Shown here: positions 25,776-34,288 of the stretch, one piece after another
How the letters are laid out: the number at the start of each line of letters is the position of its first letter
Position numbering within the stretch: the stretch's first letter is position 1
Source of the DNA: Modestobacter excelsi
GTDB lineage: Bacteria; Actinomycetota; Actinomycetes; Mycobacteriales; Geodermatophilaceae
Reading direction: 5' to 3'
DNA: 48,913 nt
NCBI RefSeq assembly: GCF_005930495.1
Contig: NZ_SJEX01000032.1
Span: 1 to 48,913, forward strand
Notes under the pieces: generated by a model
What the model saw: only the letters and a program-made list of their open reading frames with translations
Database searches by the model: none
Told to the model about the DNA's origin: nothing
Program-made: the position numbers and the translations under genes

Positions 25776-27200
25776 TCAGGACTCCTCAGTCGTCGCCACG
25801 GCGTCCGCCGGGCGGGCTTTCCAGAAGTAGTTGCGGATGCCTTCTACGGTGTTGATGAGCCGGAACGTCATCTGGACGACGTTGCCGACGGCGATGCTGT
25901 TCGCGTCCACATCCGTGAGTTCGCACTGGAGTCGACCGCCGCCCTCCAGGTCCAGGACCGCGCCGACGAGCGGTGGGCTGGCGGTGAATGCCAGGCGGTC
26001 GATGGTGTACGTCGCGACCGTGGCGGTGCGGCCGGCCGTCGAGACGTCGTCGAAGTCGTCCATCGCCTTGCAGGACAGGCAGACCCTCGGCCGCGGGAAC
26101 TGCACCGTCCCGCACTTCCGGCAGCGTCCTCCCTGGAGGCCGAACTTGAAGTCGACGTTGCGCGACGCGAACGGCGAGGACGGACGCGTGGGGTCCGGGC
26201 GCCGCGCCGACTCCCCCGCGAAGCGCCCCCTCCAGAGCAGGTACTTGGCGTAGTCGACCTCGATCACCTGCTCCAGCTGCTGCCGGACGGGGAGGGAAGC
26301 GGACGCCGACCGCTCTCCCACCCGCAGGAGCAGGGCATCAGCACCGTCGGCGAGCGAGACGGCCAGGACCAGATCGCCCGCCGACGCCCGCTCGAGCTGG
26401 TCGACCAACTCGACGCCGAACTGTGCCGTCCCCGAGTTGCCAAGCAGGTCCAGCAGGTCCGAGGAGCTTCGCGCGCCACCGACCCGCTTCTGCAAGCCGG
26501 CCGCGTACTGGCGCGCAGCCCGCGCGTTGGGGCTGGTCACCACCACCGCGGCGACGTCGGAGAGAGCGACCTCGGCGCGCTCGAGCACGTCGCGGACCAC
26601 CGCATCGCCCAAGCCGCCGTAGACGCCTTGACCGAAGCGCTCCTCCCAGGTCGTCCCGGTCATGGATCCGGGCAGCCGCCACCGGTCGAGGAACTCGGCG
26701 GACCGAGAGGCCGTCGCGAGGACGGTCGCGGCCGGGTCGCCGTCGTCGGGGGCGAAGGAGAAGGCCGCCGCGAGGTCCGCGCTGTCCTTGTCGTCGGGCC
26801 CGCCGGCCTTGCCCTCCCGGACGTCGGCCATCACCGCGAGCCCACCGGACCGGCTGGCGGCGAGGATCGACGCGAAGCCGGACCGGAAGTTGGCCCCCAG
26901 GTCGTAGGCCGCGGTCTCGCTCGGCAAGCCGAGTGCCGCGTGCACAGCTGTGGCGTTGACCTTGTCCACGTAGGCCGGCGACGTCGTCGCGAACCACAGC
27001 GAGTCGGGCTGCGTCCCGTCGGCGACGATCGGCGCCGCGGCCTCGACCGCCATGGTGGTCGAGTCCTCGTCGAAGTTCGCGATGGCGCGCTTCCCGCGCC
27101 CGGACTGACCGACCAGTGCGCCGATCTGGGCGCGCGAGACGCGGTACTTGGGCACGTAGGCGCTGAACCGGGTCAGCGCGACACTCTTGTCAGTGGTCAT
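25776..27200 (-). CDS. HMG-CoA-synthase-like protein fused to a zinc-ribbon OB-fold (DUF35) domain
   Basis: The product is 474 residues. Residues about 5-310 follow the HMG-CoA synthase/thiolase fold (LTRFSAYVPKYRVSRAQIG at the start). Residues about 350-465 are a DUF35 zinc ribbon and OB fold, with cysteines in CRKCG and CLSCK. Where synthases have the nucleophile (N-A-C-x-G-G) this protein reads LGANFRSGFAS near 102-110, so the cysteine appears to be phenylalanine. It may be a scaffold or channelling partner for the thiolase that follows with no gap, as DUF35 proteins are in archaeal thiolase/HMG-CoA synthase and steroid aldolase complexes. Its exact reaction is unknown. Confidence 0.82.
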   Translation of the reverse strand: MTTDKSVALTRFSAYVPKYRVSRAQIGALVGQSGRGKRAIANFDEDSTTMAVEAAAPIVADGTQPDSLWFATTSPAYVDKVNATAVHAALGLPSETAAYDLGANFRSGFASILAASRSGGLAVMADVREGKAGGPDDKDSADLAAAFSFAPDDGDPAATVLATASRSAEFLDRWRLPGSMTGTTWEERFGQGVYGGLGDAVVRDVLERAEVALSDVAAVVVTSPNARAARQYAAGLQKRVGGARSSSDLLDLLGNSGTAQFGVELVDQLERASAGDLVLAVSLADGADALLLRVGERSASASLPVRQQLEQVIEVDYAKYLLWRGRFAGESARRPDPTRPSSPFASRNVDFKFGLQGGRCRKCGTVQFPRPRVCLSCKAMDDFDDVSTAGRTATVATYTIDRLAFTASPPLVGAVLDLEGGGRLQCELTDVDANSIAVGNVVQMTFRLINTVEGIRNYFWKARPADAVATTEES

Positions 27201-27208
27201 CTCTCCCC

Positions 27209-28396
27209 CTACCGGAGTGCCGAGACGCCGAGGAGCGCGTCACCGATCTGCAGCACCTGGATCTCCGAGGTGCCTTCTGGGATGGTGCTCTCGCGTGCGT
27301 CCCGGAAGAGTCGTTCCACCGGGAACTCCTCCATGAGTCCGGATCCACCGAAGAGCTGGATGGCCTGACTCGTCGCCACCACGGCGGCCTCGCTGCAGAA
27401 GTACTTCGCGATCGAGCACTCCAGCCGACCGGGCTGACCGGCATCCAGGGTGCTCGCAGCGTTCTGGTACAGGAGGCGACCGGCTTGGGTCTGCACCGCC
27501 ATCTTGACGATGAGCTCCTGGACGAGTTGGAAGCCCGCCAGTGGCCGGCCGAACTGCTCGCGGGCAAGCACGTGTCCTTGCGCGGCCTCCAGGGCCGCCT
27601 GCATCAGCCCCACCGCGCCGGCGGCGATGTTCAGACGGCCGCCGTTGACGGCCGACATGGCCACCGAGAGGCCGCGCCCGACCTGCCCGAGCAGGTTCTG
27701 GGCGGGCACGACCACCTCGGTGAGGACGACCTCGCAGCTCGAACTCGCCCGCACCGGCATGTGCGGGATCTCGTTGATCTCGAGACCCGGCGTCGAGGTC
27801 TCCACGAGGAAGGCGCCGATCCCCTTGTGCCCGAGCGACCGGTCGACGGTGGCGAGCACGACCCCGAAGTCGCCGTAGGACGCGTTCGTGATCCACACCT
27901 TCTGGCCGTTCAGCACCCAAGAGCCGTCCTCGCGCTCGGTGGCGCGCGTCCTCAGCGCCCCCGCGTCCGATCCGGACTCCGGTTCGGTGAGCGCAAACCA
28001 GCCGCGGCGCCGTCCCTCCAGGAGAGGGGCCAGGAACCGCTCCTTCTGGTCGTCGGTGCCGTGCTTGGAGAGCAGCTCGGCGACCATCGACAGGATGTTC
28101 AGCGTGGTGCGAAGGCTGCCCCAGCAGCGGCCCGCCTCCTCCATCAGGACGGCAGACTGCAGGTGCGACATGCCGTACCCGCCGTCGTTCTCGGGCAGGC
28201 CACCCCGGACGTACCCGAGTTCGATCAGACCGGGCAAGATGTCTACGGGGAACGTCTTTGTCCGCTCCGCCTCGGCGATCAGCGGCGCCACGTTCTTGTC
28301 CAGGTAGGACCGGACGTCCTTGGTGAACGCGGTGGTGTCGCTGTCCAGCAGACCCAGCGGCCCGTAGCCGCCGCCGTTCGAGATCGTGCTAGGCAA
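27209..28396 (-). CDS. acyl-CoA dehydrogenase
   Basis: TTG at 28396 is chosen: AGGGGGA lies just upstream, no ATG or GTG fits, and it overlaps the SDR stop by eight bases, suggesting coupled translation. This gives 395 residues. Family blocks include FALTEPESGSDAGALRTRA, VWITNASYGDFG and REQFGRPLAGFQLVQE. The C-terminal RDARESTIPEGTSEIQV carries the usual catalytic glutamate (PEGT). It uses FAD to make a 2,3-enoyl-CoA and passes electrons to ETF. Within the operon it would start a beta-oxidation round completed by the hydratases, SDR and thiolase. Confidence 0.9.
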   Translation of the reverse strand: MPSTISNGGGYGPLGLLDSDTTAFTKDVRSYLDKNVAPLIAEAERTKTFPVDILPGLIELGYVRGGLPENDGGYGMSHLQSAVLMEEAGRCWGSLRTTLNILSMVAELLSKHGTDDQKERFLAPLLEGRRRGWFALTEPESGSDAGALRTRATEREDGSWVLNGQKVWITNASYGDFGVVLATVDRSLGHKGIGAFLVETSTPGLEINEIPHMPVRASSSCEVVLTEVVVPAQNLLGQVGRGLSVAMSAVNGGRLNIAAGAVGLMQAALEAAQGHVLAREQFGRPLAGFQLVQELIVKMAVQTQAGRLLYQNAASTLDAGQPGRLECSIAKYFCSEAAVVATSQAIQLFGGSGLMEEFPVERLFRDARESTIPEGTSEIQVLQIGDALLGVSALR

Positions 28397-29153
28397 AACG
28401 TCCCCCTGAGACGTGGATGACCTCACCGGTGATGAAGCCCGAGGTGGGTGATGCGAGGAAGGCGACTGCTCCGGCGACGTCGTCGGCCGTCCCCAGTCGC
28501 TTGATGCTCGAGGCCTTGATCGCCCGGTCCTGAATGGACTCGAACGTCGGCAGCTTGCGGAGGGACTCGGTGTCCACCAGTCCCGGGGCAAGGGAGTTCG
28601 CGGTGATGCCGTACCGGCCCAGCTCCTTGGCCACCGAGCGCGTGAGCCCCACCACACCGGCCTTGGCCGCCGAGTAGTTGGCCTGACCCGGATTCCCGTG
28701 CCACGCGCGGGAAGCAAGGGTGATGATGCGCCCGTACCCGGCCTCGATCATGGGTCGCGCCGCGCTGCGCAGCGTGTAGAAGGTGCCGGTCAGGCAGACG
28801 TCGATCACCGACGCCCAATCGGCGTCGGACATGTCCACCAGCCGCGCGTCCTTGGGAAACCCATGGCTGGTGAGGACGACGTCGAGCCGACCGTGACGGG
28901 CCAGCACCTCGTCGACCGCCTGGTCGACACTGCCGGAGGCGCAGACGTCGACAACCCGCGCCTCGGCGGTGACACCCTCGGTCGCAAGCCACTGCACGAC
29001 CGTCTCCAGCCGCTCCTTGTCCACGTCCGCCAGGACGACAGCTGCGCCCTGCGACCCCAGCGTCAGTGCCGCCTGGCGTCCCAGTCCGCCGCCACCTCCG
29101 GTGATCAGCGCGACGTGACCGCTCAACGCCGCCCCTTCAAGACCTGATGTCAT
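28389..29153 (-). CDS. short-chain dehydrogenase/reductase (3-hydroxyacyl-CoA dehydrogenase-like)
   Basis: The product is 254 residues, a classical SDR. The cofactor loop GGGGGLG is near 19-25, and Tyr/Lys are in NYSAAKAG near 158-165. Ser is in ITLASRAWHG. The usual NNAG block reads TSHG, a tolerated variant. The C-terminus ASPTSGFITGEVIHVSGGRF is FabG-like. Its ATG overlaps the stop of the MaoC-like gene upstream (ATGA). Between hydratases and a thiolase, it is best placed to oxidise the 3-hydroxyacyl-CoA. Confidence 0.88.
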   Translation of the reverse strand: MTSGLEGAALSGHVALITGGGGGLGRQAALTLGSQGAAVVLADVDKERLETVVQWLATEGVTAEARVVDVCASGSVDQAVDEVLARHGRLDVVLTSHGFPKDARLVDMSDADWASVIDVCLTGTFYTLRSAARPMIEAGYGRIITLASRAWHGNPGQANYSAAKAGVVGLTRSVAKELGRYGITANSLAPGLVDTESLRKLPTFESIQDRAIKASSIKRLGTADDVAGAVAFLASPTSGFITGEVIHVSGGRFA

Positions 29154-29617
29154 CTCGCTCCTCTTAGCGCAGTCTCGTTTGCCGACCTGCCATCTCCGAC
29201 GGGCACCGCGACGCGCGCGGTCCCCACCACCACCCTGGTCCCGTCATCGCGGGTGGCGTCCACCGCGAGCTCCACCACGTCTTCCGGTTCGCCGACCGAC
29301 CGGTCGGCCACCGTGATCGTGACGTCCAGCGACGAGTTGACCGACGTCACGGCGGCGAACCGCACCGTGAAAGCGCGGATAAGGGACGGATCAACGACGC
29401 GGCGGAGGTGGTTGCCGACCAGGGCCATGACGTACATGCCGTGCACGATCACGTCGTCGTGGCCGGCGGCGACCGCCGCGTCCCGATCCAGGTGGATCGG
29501 GTTGTGGTCCCCGGAGGCTTGCGCGAACTCGGCGATCACCTCGCGGGTGATGACCGGCCCGCGAACACGCGTCAGAACCTCACCGGGCTGCAGGGGCACC
29601 TCCCCAGGGGCCGTCAC
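29150..29617 (-). CDS. MaoC-like dehydratase subunit
   Basis: GTG at 29617 overlaps the preceding stop (GTGA), giving 155 residues; a longer frame upstream runs through that gene and is rejected. The hot-dog fold hydratase motif is clear: FAQASGDHNPIHLDRDAAVA and HGMYVMAL, with Asp and His of the R-hydratase motif in GDHNPIH. It hydrates 2-enoyl-CoA to 3-hydroxyacyl-CoA, most likely together with the next gene upstream. Two-subunit MaoC hydratases are typical of actinobacterial steroid and branched-acid degradation. Confidence 0.87.
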   Translation of the reverse strand: MTAPGEVPLQPGEVLTRVRGPVITREVIAEFAQASGDHNPIHLDRDAAVAAGHDDVIVHGMYVMALVGNHLRRVVDPSLIRAFTVRFAAVTSVNSSLDVTITVADRSVGEPEDVVELAVDATRDDGTRVVVGTARVAVPVGDGRSANETALRGAR

Positions 29618-30069
29618 GCGGACACCGCCTGTCGGACGACCAGCACGTTGCGGAGCACGGCGACGGTCCCCCCGTCTCGCTCCACCGTCGTCTCGCGCTC
29701 GAGGAACCGCAGGGCGCCGCCCTTGCGGACGTAGTCGTCGGTCATCCGGGGCGAAAAGGTGAGGGTGTCCCCCGCGACGCACGTCGCGAGGTAGGTGAAG
29801 GACTGCTCGCCGTGCAGCATCTGTCCGCGGTCCAGACCGAGCACGTCGAGGACGGCGTACGGATCGGGCCGGCGCAGCTCAAGGGAGAACAGGTAGGTCG
29901 AGGGCAGGGGCAGGTCGCGGTGACCCGCGGCGGCCGCCGCCTCCACGTCGATGGACCGCGGGTCGTCGTCGCCGGTCGCGCGGGCGAAGCGGCGCAGCTC
30001 CTCCCGGTCAACCGTGACGGTGAACCGCGGGAGCTCGATCTCCCGTGCACTCTGCGCACGTACGGACAT
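29614..30069 (-). CDS. MaoC-like N-terminal (FAS1-type) dehydratase partner
   Basis: ATG at 30069 gives 151 residues; an in-frame ATG 15 bases earlier is possible. It shows the N-terminal hot-dog domain pattern (FARATGDDDPRSIDVEAAAA, PSTYLFSLE, LHGEQSFTYLATCVAGDTLT) without the GDHNPIH active site of the partner gene. In heteromeric hydratases this subunit makes room for bulky acyl chains, which fits a ring-derived substrate. It is the first gene of the minus-strand beta-oxidation operon; the divergent region upstream holds two repeat boxes. Confidence 0.8.
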   Translation of the reverse strand: MSVRAQSAREIELPRFTVTVDREELRRFARATGDDDPRSIDVEAAAAAGHRDLPLPSTYLFSLELRRPDPYAVLDVLGLDRGQMLHGEQSFTYLATCVAGDTLTFSPRMTDDYVRKGGALRFLERETTVERDGGTVAVLRNVLVVRQAVSA

Positions 30070-30191
30070 CAGGACTGTCCTCACTCGTCTGCCCGGGGCC
30101 GCAGTGGCAGCACCGGCTCGCCGACACCTGGGGGACGCACGTCGACCCGCACGTCTTCTCTCCCGAGGCTAAGACCCTGGCCTTCAGCATG

Positions 30192-30295
30192 TCAACACTC
30201 GTTAACTACGAGCCTATTGAGGTCTTATTTGGTGATGCCTTCCTCGGTTCTTGGTTGTGTTACGTGTCCATCCTCGTTAACTTGCCTAGTGTTGA
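30192..30295. promoter_or_regulatory. divergent promoter region with paired repeat boxes
   Basis: This locally AT-richer stretch separates the MaoC operon (minus) from the aldolase gene (plus). CTCGTTAACT occurs at 30198-30207 and again, up to its last base, at 30273-30282. The first forms the inverted repeat CTCGT-TAACT-ACGAG. TCAACACT at 30192 and AGTGTTGA at 30288 are inverted copies at the outer edges. One box per promoter is a natural reading. The binder is unknown: the sites differ from both the AACAG and the AATAG palindromes. Confidence 0.5.
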
Positions 30296-30328
30296 GTCGG
30301 ATGTCGGAGCACGCCGGTGGGAGTCGAG

Positions 30329-31117
30329 ATGTTGGGTACTGGAGCTCGCTCCCCCTTGCAGAGGTCGCGCGAGGACGGGAACGTGCCCGCCGGGATGATC
30401 GTCAGCTCGTCGGACCCTGCCCTCACCGAGATAGTCGCGCTGGCCGGCTACGAGTTCGTCGTCATCGACGGCGAGCACGCCCCTCTCGGGCCGGCCGAGT
30501 GGGTGGCGCACGTCCGGGCGGCCGAAGCCCGCGGGACGATCCCGATGGTGCGCGTCCCGGAGAACCGGGCCGTCCTGATCCAGCAGGCGGTCGACGTCGG
30601 CGCTCAGGCCGTCGTGGTCCCCCACGTCGAGACGGCCGCCGACGCCGAGGCAGCCGTAGCAGCGCTCCGGTTGCCCCGGGCGGGGTCACGCGGACGGTGC
30701 TCGTCCATCCGTGCTGCTGGCTTCTCCCGTCAGGGCTGGGAGGAGCACAGCCGCCTCGTCGACGCAGAGGTCCTCGTGATCCCGATCGTCGAGTCTGAGC
30801 TCGCGGTGCACAACCTCGAGGCCATCCTCGATGTCGATGGGATCGACCACGTCCAGTTCGGCCCGGGCGACCTCTCCGTGGACCTCGGGGTCGACATGGA
30901 CTCGCCGGTCATCACCCAGTCATACGAGCGCGTCCTGACGCTCGCCCGAGCACGCGACAAGCACGTCATCGGAGTCGATGTGATCCCACCCCCTCCTGGC
31001 GCCCGCCCGTCCGCGGTCCTGCAGAGCGCTGACCTGCTCCATGTGGCCACCCTGATGAAGCAACTGCGGGGGGCTCTCGCCGACCAGTTCGCGGACGCCG
31101 CGGGAGCAGGCCGATGA
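30329..31117 (+). CDS. HpcH/HpaI aldolase family protein
   Basis: ATG at 30329, six bases after GGTGGGA, is preferred over GTG at 30317 and gives 262 residues. The catalytic histidine is His50 in VVIDGEHAPLGP. Later family blocks are VVVPHVETAADAEAAV, IPIVESELAVHNLEAI and VQFGPGDLS, with the metal-binding Glu and Asp. These class II enzymes split or form 4-hydroxy-2-oxoacids or related compounds with a pyruvate-like enolate. It overlaps the next gene by four bases (ATGA). A product of the carboxylation branch may be cleaved here; that is inferred. Confidence 0.86.
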   Translation: MLGTGARSPLQRSREDGNVPAGMIVSSSDPALTEIVALAGYEFVVIDGEHAPLGPAEWVAHVRAAEARGTIPMVRVPENRAVLIQQAVDVGAQAVVVPHVETAADAEAAVAALRLPRAGSRGRCSSIRAAGFSRQGWEEHSRLVDAEVLVIPIVESELAVHNLEAILDVDGIDHVQFGPGDLSVDLGVDMDSPVITQSYERVLTLARARDKHVIGVDVIPPPPGARPSAVLQSADLLHVATLMKQLRGALADQFADAAGAGR

Positions 31118-31917
31118 GCCACCACGAAGGGGTTGGTCGCCAGCACCTCCTGGTGGATCGGGACGGCGGGGCCACTCGACTCACCCTCAACCGACCCGAT
31201 CGTCTGAACGCGGTCACCAACGGGCTGCTGCGAGCTCTCGCCGATGAGGTCGAGCGGGCCAGCGCCGACGACGACTGCCGAGTCATCGTCATCACCGGCG
31301 CCGGCCGCGGCTTCTGCTCGGGCGCGGACCTCGTCGGGTTCAACGACGTGGACAGCACCGAGCCGGCGGGCGTGGACGCCATGGCGGCAGCCAGCCGCAT
31401 CGCCCGGGCGGTCGCCCGGGCTCCCAAGCCGGTGATCGCGCTGCTCAACGGGCCGGCGGCCGGTATAGGCGCAGCCCTGGCGCTGTCCTGTGACCTCGTC
31501 CTCGCCGCCGAGTCGTCATTCCTCAAGCTGGGGTTCGACCAGCTGGGAATCATGCCCGACGGTGGGGCCACGGCCTTTCTCACGGTCAGCCTCGGTCGGC
31601 ACCGGGCCATGCAGTACGCCCTGCTCGGGGACCGGCTCCCGGCTCACGACGCCCAACGGTTCGGCCTCGTCGCCCGGGTGTGGCCCGATGACCGGTTCCT
31701 CGAGGAAGCCGCGACCGTCGTGCACCGCTTCGCCACCGGGCCGGTCATGGGCATCGCCGCGACCAAGCGTGCGATCAACTCGGTAGCGCTGCCCGGCCTG
31801 GACGAAGCACTCGAGTACGAGTCGGCCACGCAGGTGGTCCTGCTGCAGACCGCAGACTACGCGGAAGGTGTCGCGGCCTTCCAGGACAAGCGTCCGCCGA
31901 CGTTCACCGGGCAGTGA
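31114..31917 (+). CDS. enoyl-CoA hydratase/isomerase family protein (1)
   Basis: The product is 267 residues of the crotonase fold. The oxyanion-hole blocks are GRGFCSGADL and NGPAAGIGAALALSCD. Where many hydratases carry a second catalytic glutamate it reads IMPDGGAT, so Asp replaces Glu, which may mean isomerase or hydrolase chemistry. It is coupled by ATGA to the aldolase gene upstream. Its stop is six bases from the stop of a converging second crotonase gene. Confidence 0.88.
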   Translation: MSHHEGVGRQHLLVDRDGGATRLTLNRPDRLNAVTNGLLRALADEVERASADDDCRVIVITGAGRGFCSGADLVGFNDVDSTEPAGVDAMAAASRIARAVARAPKPVIALLNGPAAGIGAALALSCDLVLAAESSFLKLGFDQLGIMPDGGATAFLTVSLGRHRAMQYALLGDRLPAHDAQRFGLVARVWPDDRFLEEAATVVHRFATGPVMGIAATKRAINSVALPGLDEALEYESATQVVLLQTADYAEGVAAFQDKRPPTFTGQ

Positions 31918-31923
31918 GAGCGA

Positions 31924-32712
31924 TCAAGAGAATCGTGGGTCCCGCTTCTCCGCGAACGCCCGTGCCGCCTCGGCGTAGTCTGCGCCCTGCATGGTGGCGG
32001 ACTCCGCCGCAACCGCGACCGGCATCACGAGGTTGGCGATGGCTCGCAGCTGGGCATTGACCCCCACCTTGGAGGCGGCGATGGCCTGTTGTGATCCGCG
32101 TGCCAGCCGCTCGGCCAGGGCGAGGGTGGCATCCAGGAGGTCGTCGTCGTCCACGACGAAGTTGACCAACCCGAGGCGCTGGGCGTCGTCGGCCGTCACC
32201 GGGTCACCGGTCATCAGGTAGTACTTGGCGCGGTTGGGTCCGATCAGCAACGGCCACAGGAACTGACCACCGTCACCGGCCCCGAGGCCCATTTTGACGT
32301 GTGTGTCGGCGAACACCGCCGATCTGCCGGCGTAGACCACGTCGGCGAGGAGGGCCACCGTGGCCCCCAGTCCGAGGGCGTGCCCCCGGACGGCGGAGAT
32401 GATCGGCTTCTCGCACCCGAGGAAGTCGTCGACGATCAGGCGCACCTCCTTCCACAGCACCGATCCGGGCGAGGTGTCGAGCCCGCCGTCGGGGCTCACG
32501 TCACCGCCCGCGCTGAACGCGCGGCCGGCGGAGGTGAGGACCAGCACCCGGACCTCGCTGTCCAGGTGTGCCTCACGGGCGATCCGGGCCAGCTCCGAGT
32601 GCATGGTGGCATCGACCGCGTTGAGCCGGTGCGGCCTGTTCAGCGTTGCGACGGTGACGCCGCTCGCCCTCTTGTCGATCTCGATGGCCTGGTATGTCTC
32701 GGGACGGATCAC
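31924..32712 (-). CDS. enoyl-CoA hydratase/isomerase family protein (2)
   Basis: GTG at 32712 overlaps the stop of the gene before it (GTGA) and gives 262 residues. Crotonase blocks are GRAFSAGGDVSPDGG, VRGHALGLGATVALLADVVY and VKMGLGAGDGGQFLWP. The usual second glutamate position is DGG, so full hydratase activity is uncertain. It is the last gene of the carboxylase operon. Three different crotonases within 3 kb suggest distinct steps rather than redundancy. Confidence 0.87.
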   Translation of the reverse strand: MIRPETYQAIEIDKRASGVTVATLNRPHRLNAVDATMHSELARIAREAHLDSEVRVLVLTSAGRAFSAGGDVSPDGGLDTSPGSVLWKEVRLIVDDFLGCEKPIISAVRGHALGLGATVALLADVVYAGRSAVFADTHVKMGLGAGDGGQFLWPLLIGPNRAKYYLMTGDPVTADDAQRLGLVNFVVDDDDLLDATLALAERLARGSQQAIAASKVGVNAQLRAIANLVMPVAVAAESATMQGADYAEAARAFAEKRDPRFS

Positions 32713-33500
32713 GTCGCTCCTCGTTCCTGACCCGTCGCGGTGGTGGTCCACGGTGCGGGCCGCTTCTCCCGGAATGCCTGCATGCCCTCCCGGGCCTCCT
32801 CCGAGCTGAACAGCCGCGCCGACAGGTCGGCGGCCCACTCGAAGGCGTCTTCGCGGCTTCGGCGCGGGACCTCCCGGACCAGCTCCTTGACGGCCATGAG
32901 CGCGGACGGGCCTCCCGCCAGCAAGTCGGTGAGGACGGCGTCGACCCGGCCGTCGAGCTCTTCAGCATCGGTGGCCTCGGTGATCAGCCCGATCGCGGCG
33001 GCCCGCGTGGCATCGATCCGTCGGCCGGTCAGGAAGAGGTCCAGGGCGTCGGCCCGGCTGAGCTTCTCCAAGCAGACCACGGAAATGATCGCGGGGGCCA
33101 CGCCGATGCGCACCTCGGTGAAGCCGAACTTGGCGCTCTCCACGGCCACGGAGATGTCACACGCTGCAGCGATCCCGATGCCGCCGGCCATGCAGCTGCC
33201 CCCGATGCGGGCCACCGTCGGCTTGGGGTAGTCCATGATCGTCGAGATGACGTCGACCACCCGGTGCCGGCGCTCCTCGCCGTCGGTCGCGGACCGCTTG
33301 AGGTCCGCGCCCGCGCAGAAGGTCCGCCCGGCGTGCGTGATGACGACCACCTTGACACGCGGGTCGTCGCGGCACTGCGCCAAAAAGTCGCCCAGCAGGT
33401 TGACCAGCCCGATGCTGAGCGTGTTGTGCTGGTCGGGGCGGTTCAGGGTCAGCGTGGCGACCCCTCGCTCCACCGACATCAAGACCTCGTCAGCCATCAT
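32709..33500 (-). CDS. enoyl-CoA hydratase family protein (3), AtuE/LiuC-like by context
   Basis: ATG at 33500 overlaps the preceding stop; the adjacent ATG at 33497 has equal claim. The product is 263 residues. Blocks are GRTFCAGADLKRSA, IGGSCMAGGIGIAAACDISV and FTEVRIGVAPAIISVVCL. The shift from PExGG to APAIIS is typical of the methylglutaconyl/isohexenylglutaconyl-CoA hydratase side of the family, which fits its position behind a biotin carboxylase and an AtuA-like gene. Confidence 0.85.
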   Translation of the reverse strand: MMADEVLMSVERGVATLTLNRPDQHNTLSIGLVNLLGDFLAQCRDDPRVKVVVITHAGRTFCAGADLKRSATDGEERRHRVVDVISTIMDYPKPTVARIGGSCMAGGIGIAAACDISVAVESAKFGFTEVRIGVAPAIISVVCLEKLSRADALDLFLTGRRIDATRAAAIGLITEATDAEELDGRVDAVLTDLLAGGPSALMAVKELVREVPRRSREDAFEWAADLSARLFSSEEAREGMQAFREKRPAPWTTTATGQERGAT

Positions 33501-34288
33501 CGTCCTCTCTGCGTCGTGGTGGCCGGACCGGCGAAGCACTGGGCGATCCTCATCCACTCGTGGGCGTCCGCACCGACCACCTGGAGGTCCACGTCCTCGA
33601 CGTTCCGCCGCTGCGTCACCACCAGGGCGAAGTCGAGAGCGGACCCCGCGATGGACTCGCGCGCGTCCGCCGGGCCCCAGTCCCACACCGCTCCCGAGGG
33701 TGCGGTCAAACGGACCCGGACGGGGGTGTCCGGTGCCGTCCGGCCCTGGTTGGCGTAGCTCCACGCCCGGGTGATGAAACCCAGCTGCGCGGTGTGCTTG
33801 AGCCGGTCGGTCGCCGGGAGAGACACCCCCACGGCCTGCTGGACGTCCCAGCCGTGGACCCAGGTCTCCATGAGCCGGGCGGTCGCGAACGAGCGGGCCG
33901 ACATCGAGGGCCCCCACCACTCGATCCGGTCCTTGGGGCCACGCGACCTCAGGGTGTCCAGGACCAACCCGCGGTTGGCGTGCCACCAGCTCAGCGTCTG
34001 CACGCGGGACGCCTGCTCGGCCAGCACCAGCTCCCGGGACCGGGAGCCGGCGACGTCGGCCTGCCAGGCGTCACGGCGCTCGCGGAAGGCAACCGGGTCC
34101 GTGACCGACAGCGCGCCCAGCTCGTCGAACCGGGCGAGGTGGAAGACCTGGTCGCGGACCTTCCAGCCCTCGGCGGCCGTGTCGCGTGCCCACTGCTCGT
34201 CGTCGAGGCCGTCGAGCACGACGGCCAGTTCCTGCTGCTCGGCCCGGAGGTCGTCGAGCAGGCCGGCGTACGCATCAGGACCGGTCAT
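33497..34288 (-). CDS. TIGR03084-family (maleylpyruvate isomerase/DinB-like) protein
   Basis: ATG at 34288 overlaps the AtuA-like stop (ATGA) and gives 263 residues; a longer in-frame opening is rejected because it lies inside the AtuA gene. The four-helix N-terminal part (LDDLRAEQQELAVVLDGLDD, WKVRDQVFHLARFDE) and METWVHGWDVQQAVG are typical of the mycothiol-dependent isomerase/DinB-like superfamily. His residues in VFHLARFDE and WVHGWD could bind metal. The molecular function is unknown; the gene often accompanies acyl-CoA genes in actinobacteria. Confidence 0.82.
   Translation of the reverse strand: MTGPDAYAGLLDDLRAEQQELAVVLDGLDDEQWARDTAAEGWKVRDQVFHLARFDELGALSVTDPVAFRERRDAWQADVAGSRSRELVLAEQASRVQTLSWWHANRGLVLDTLRSRGPKDRIEWWGPSMSARSFATARLMETWVHGWDVQQAVGVSLPATDRLKHTAQLGFITRAWSYANQGRTAPDTPVRVRLTAPSGAVWDWGPADARESIAGSALDFALVVTQRRNVEDVDLQVVGADAHEWMRIAQCFAGPATTTQRGR

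Noticed and set aside
24594-27368. Open frame of 924 codons on the plus strand
   Set aside because: It runs antisense to the thiolase and HMG-CoA-synthase-like genes, has Arg/Gly/Val-rich shadow composition and no family resemblance.
27209-28717. Acyl-CoA dehydrogenase starting at 28717
   Set aside because: The additional 107 residues overlap the SDR gene and do not look like the family; the TTG at 28396 with a ribosome-binding site is preferred.
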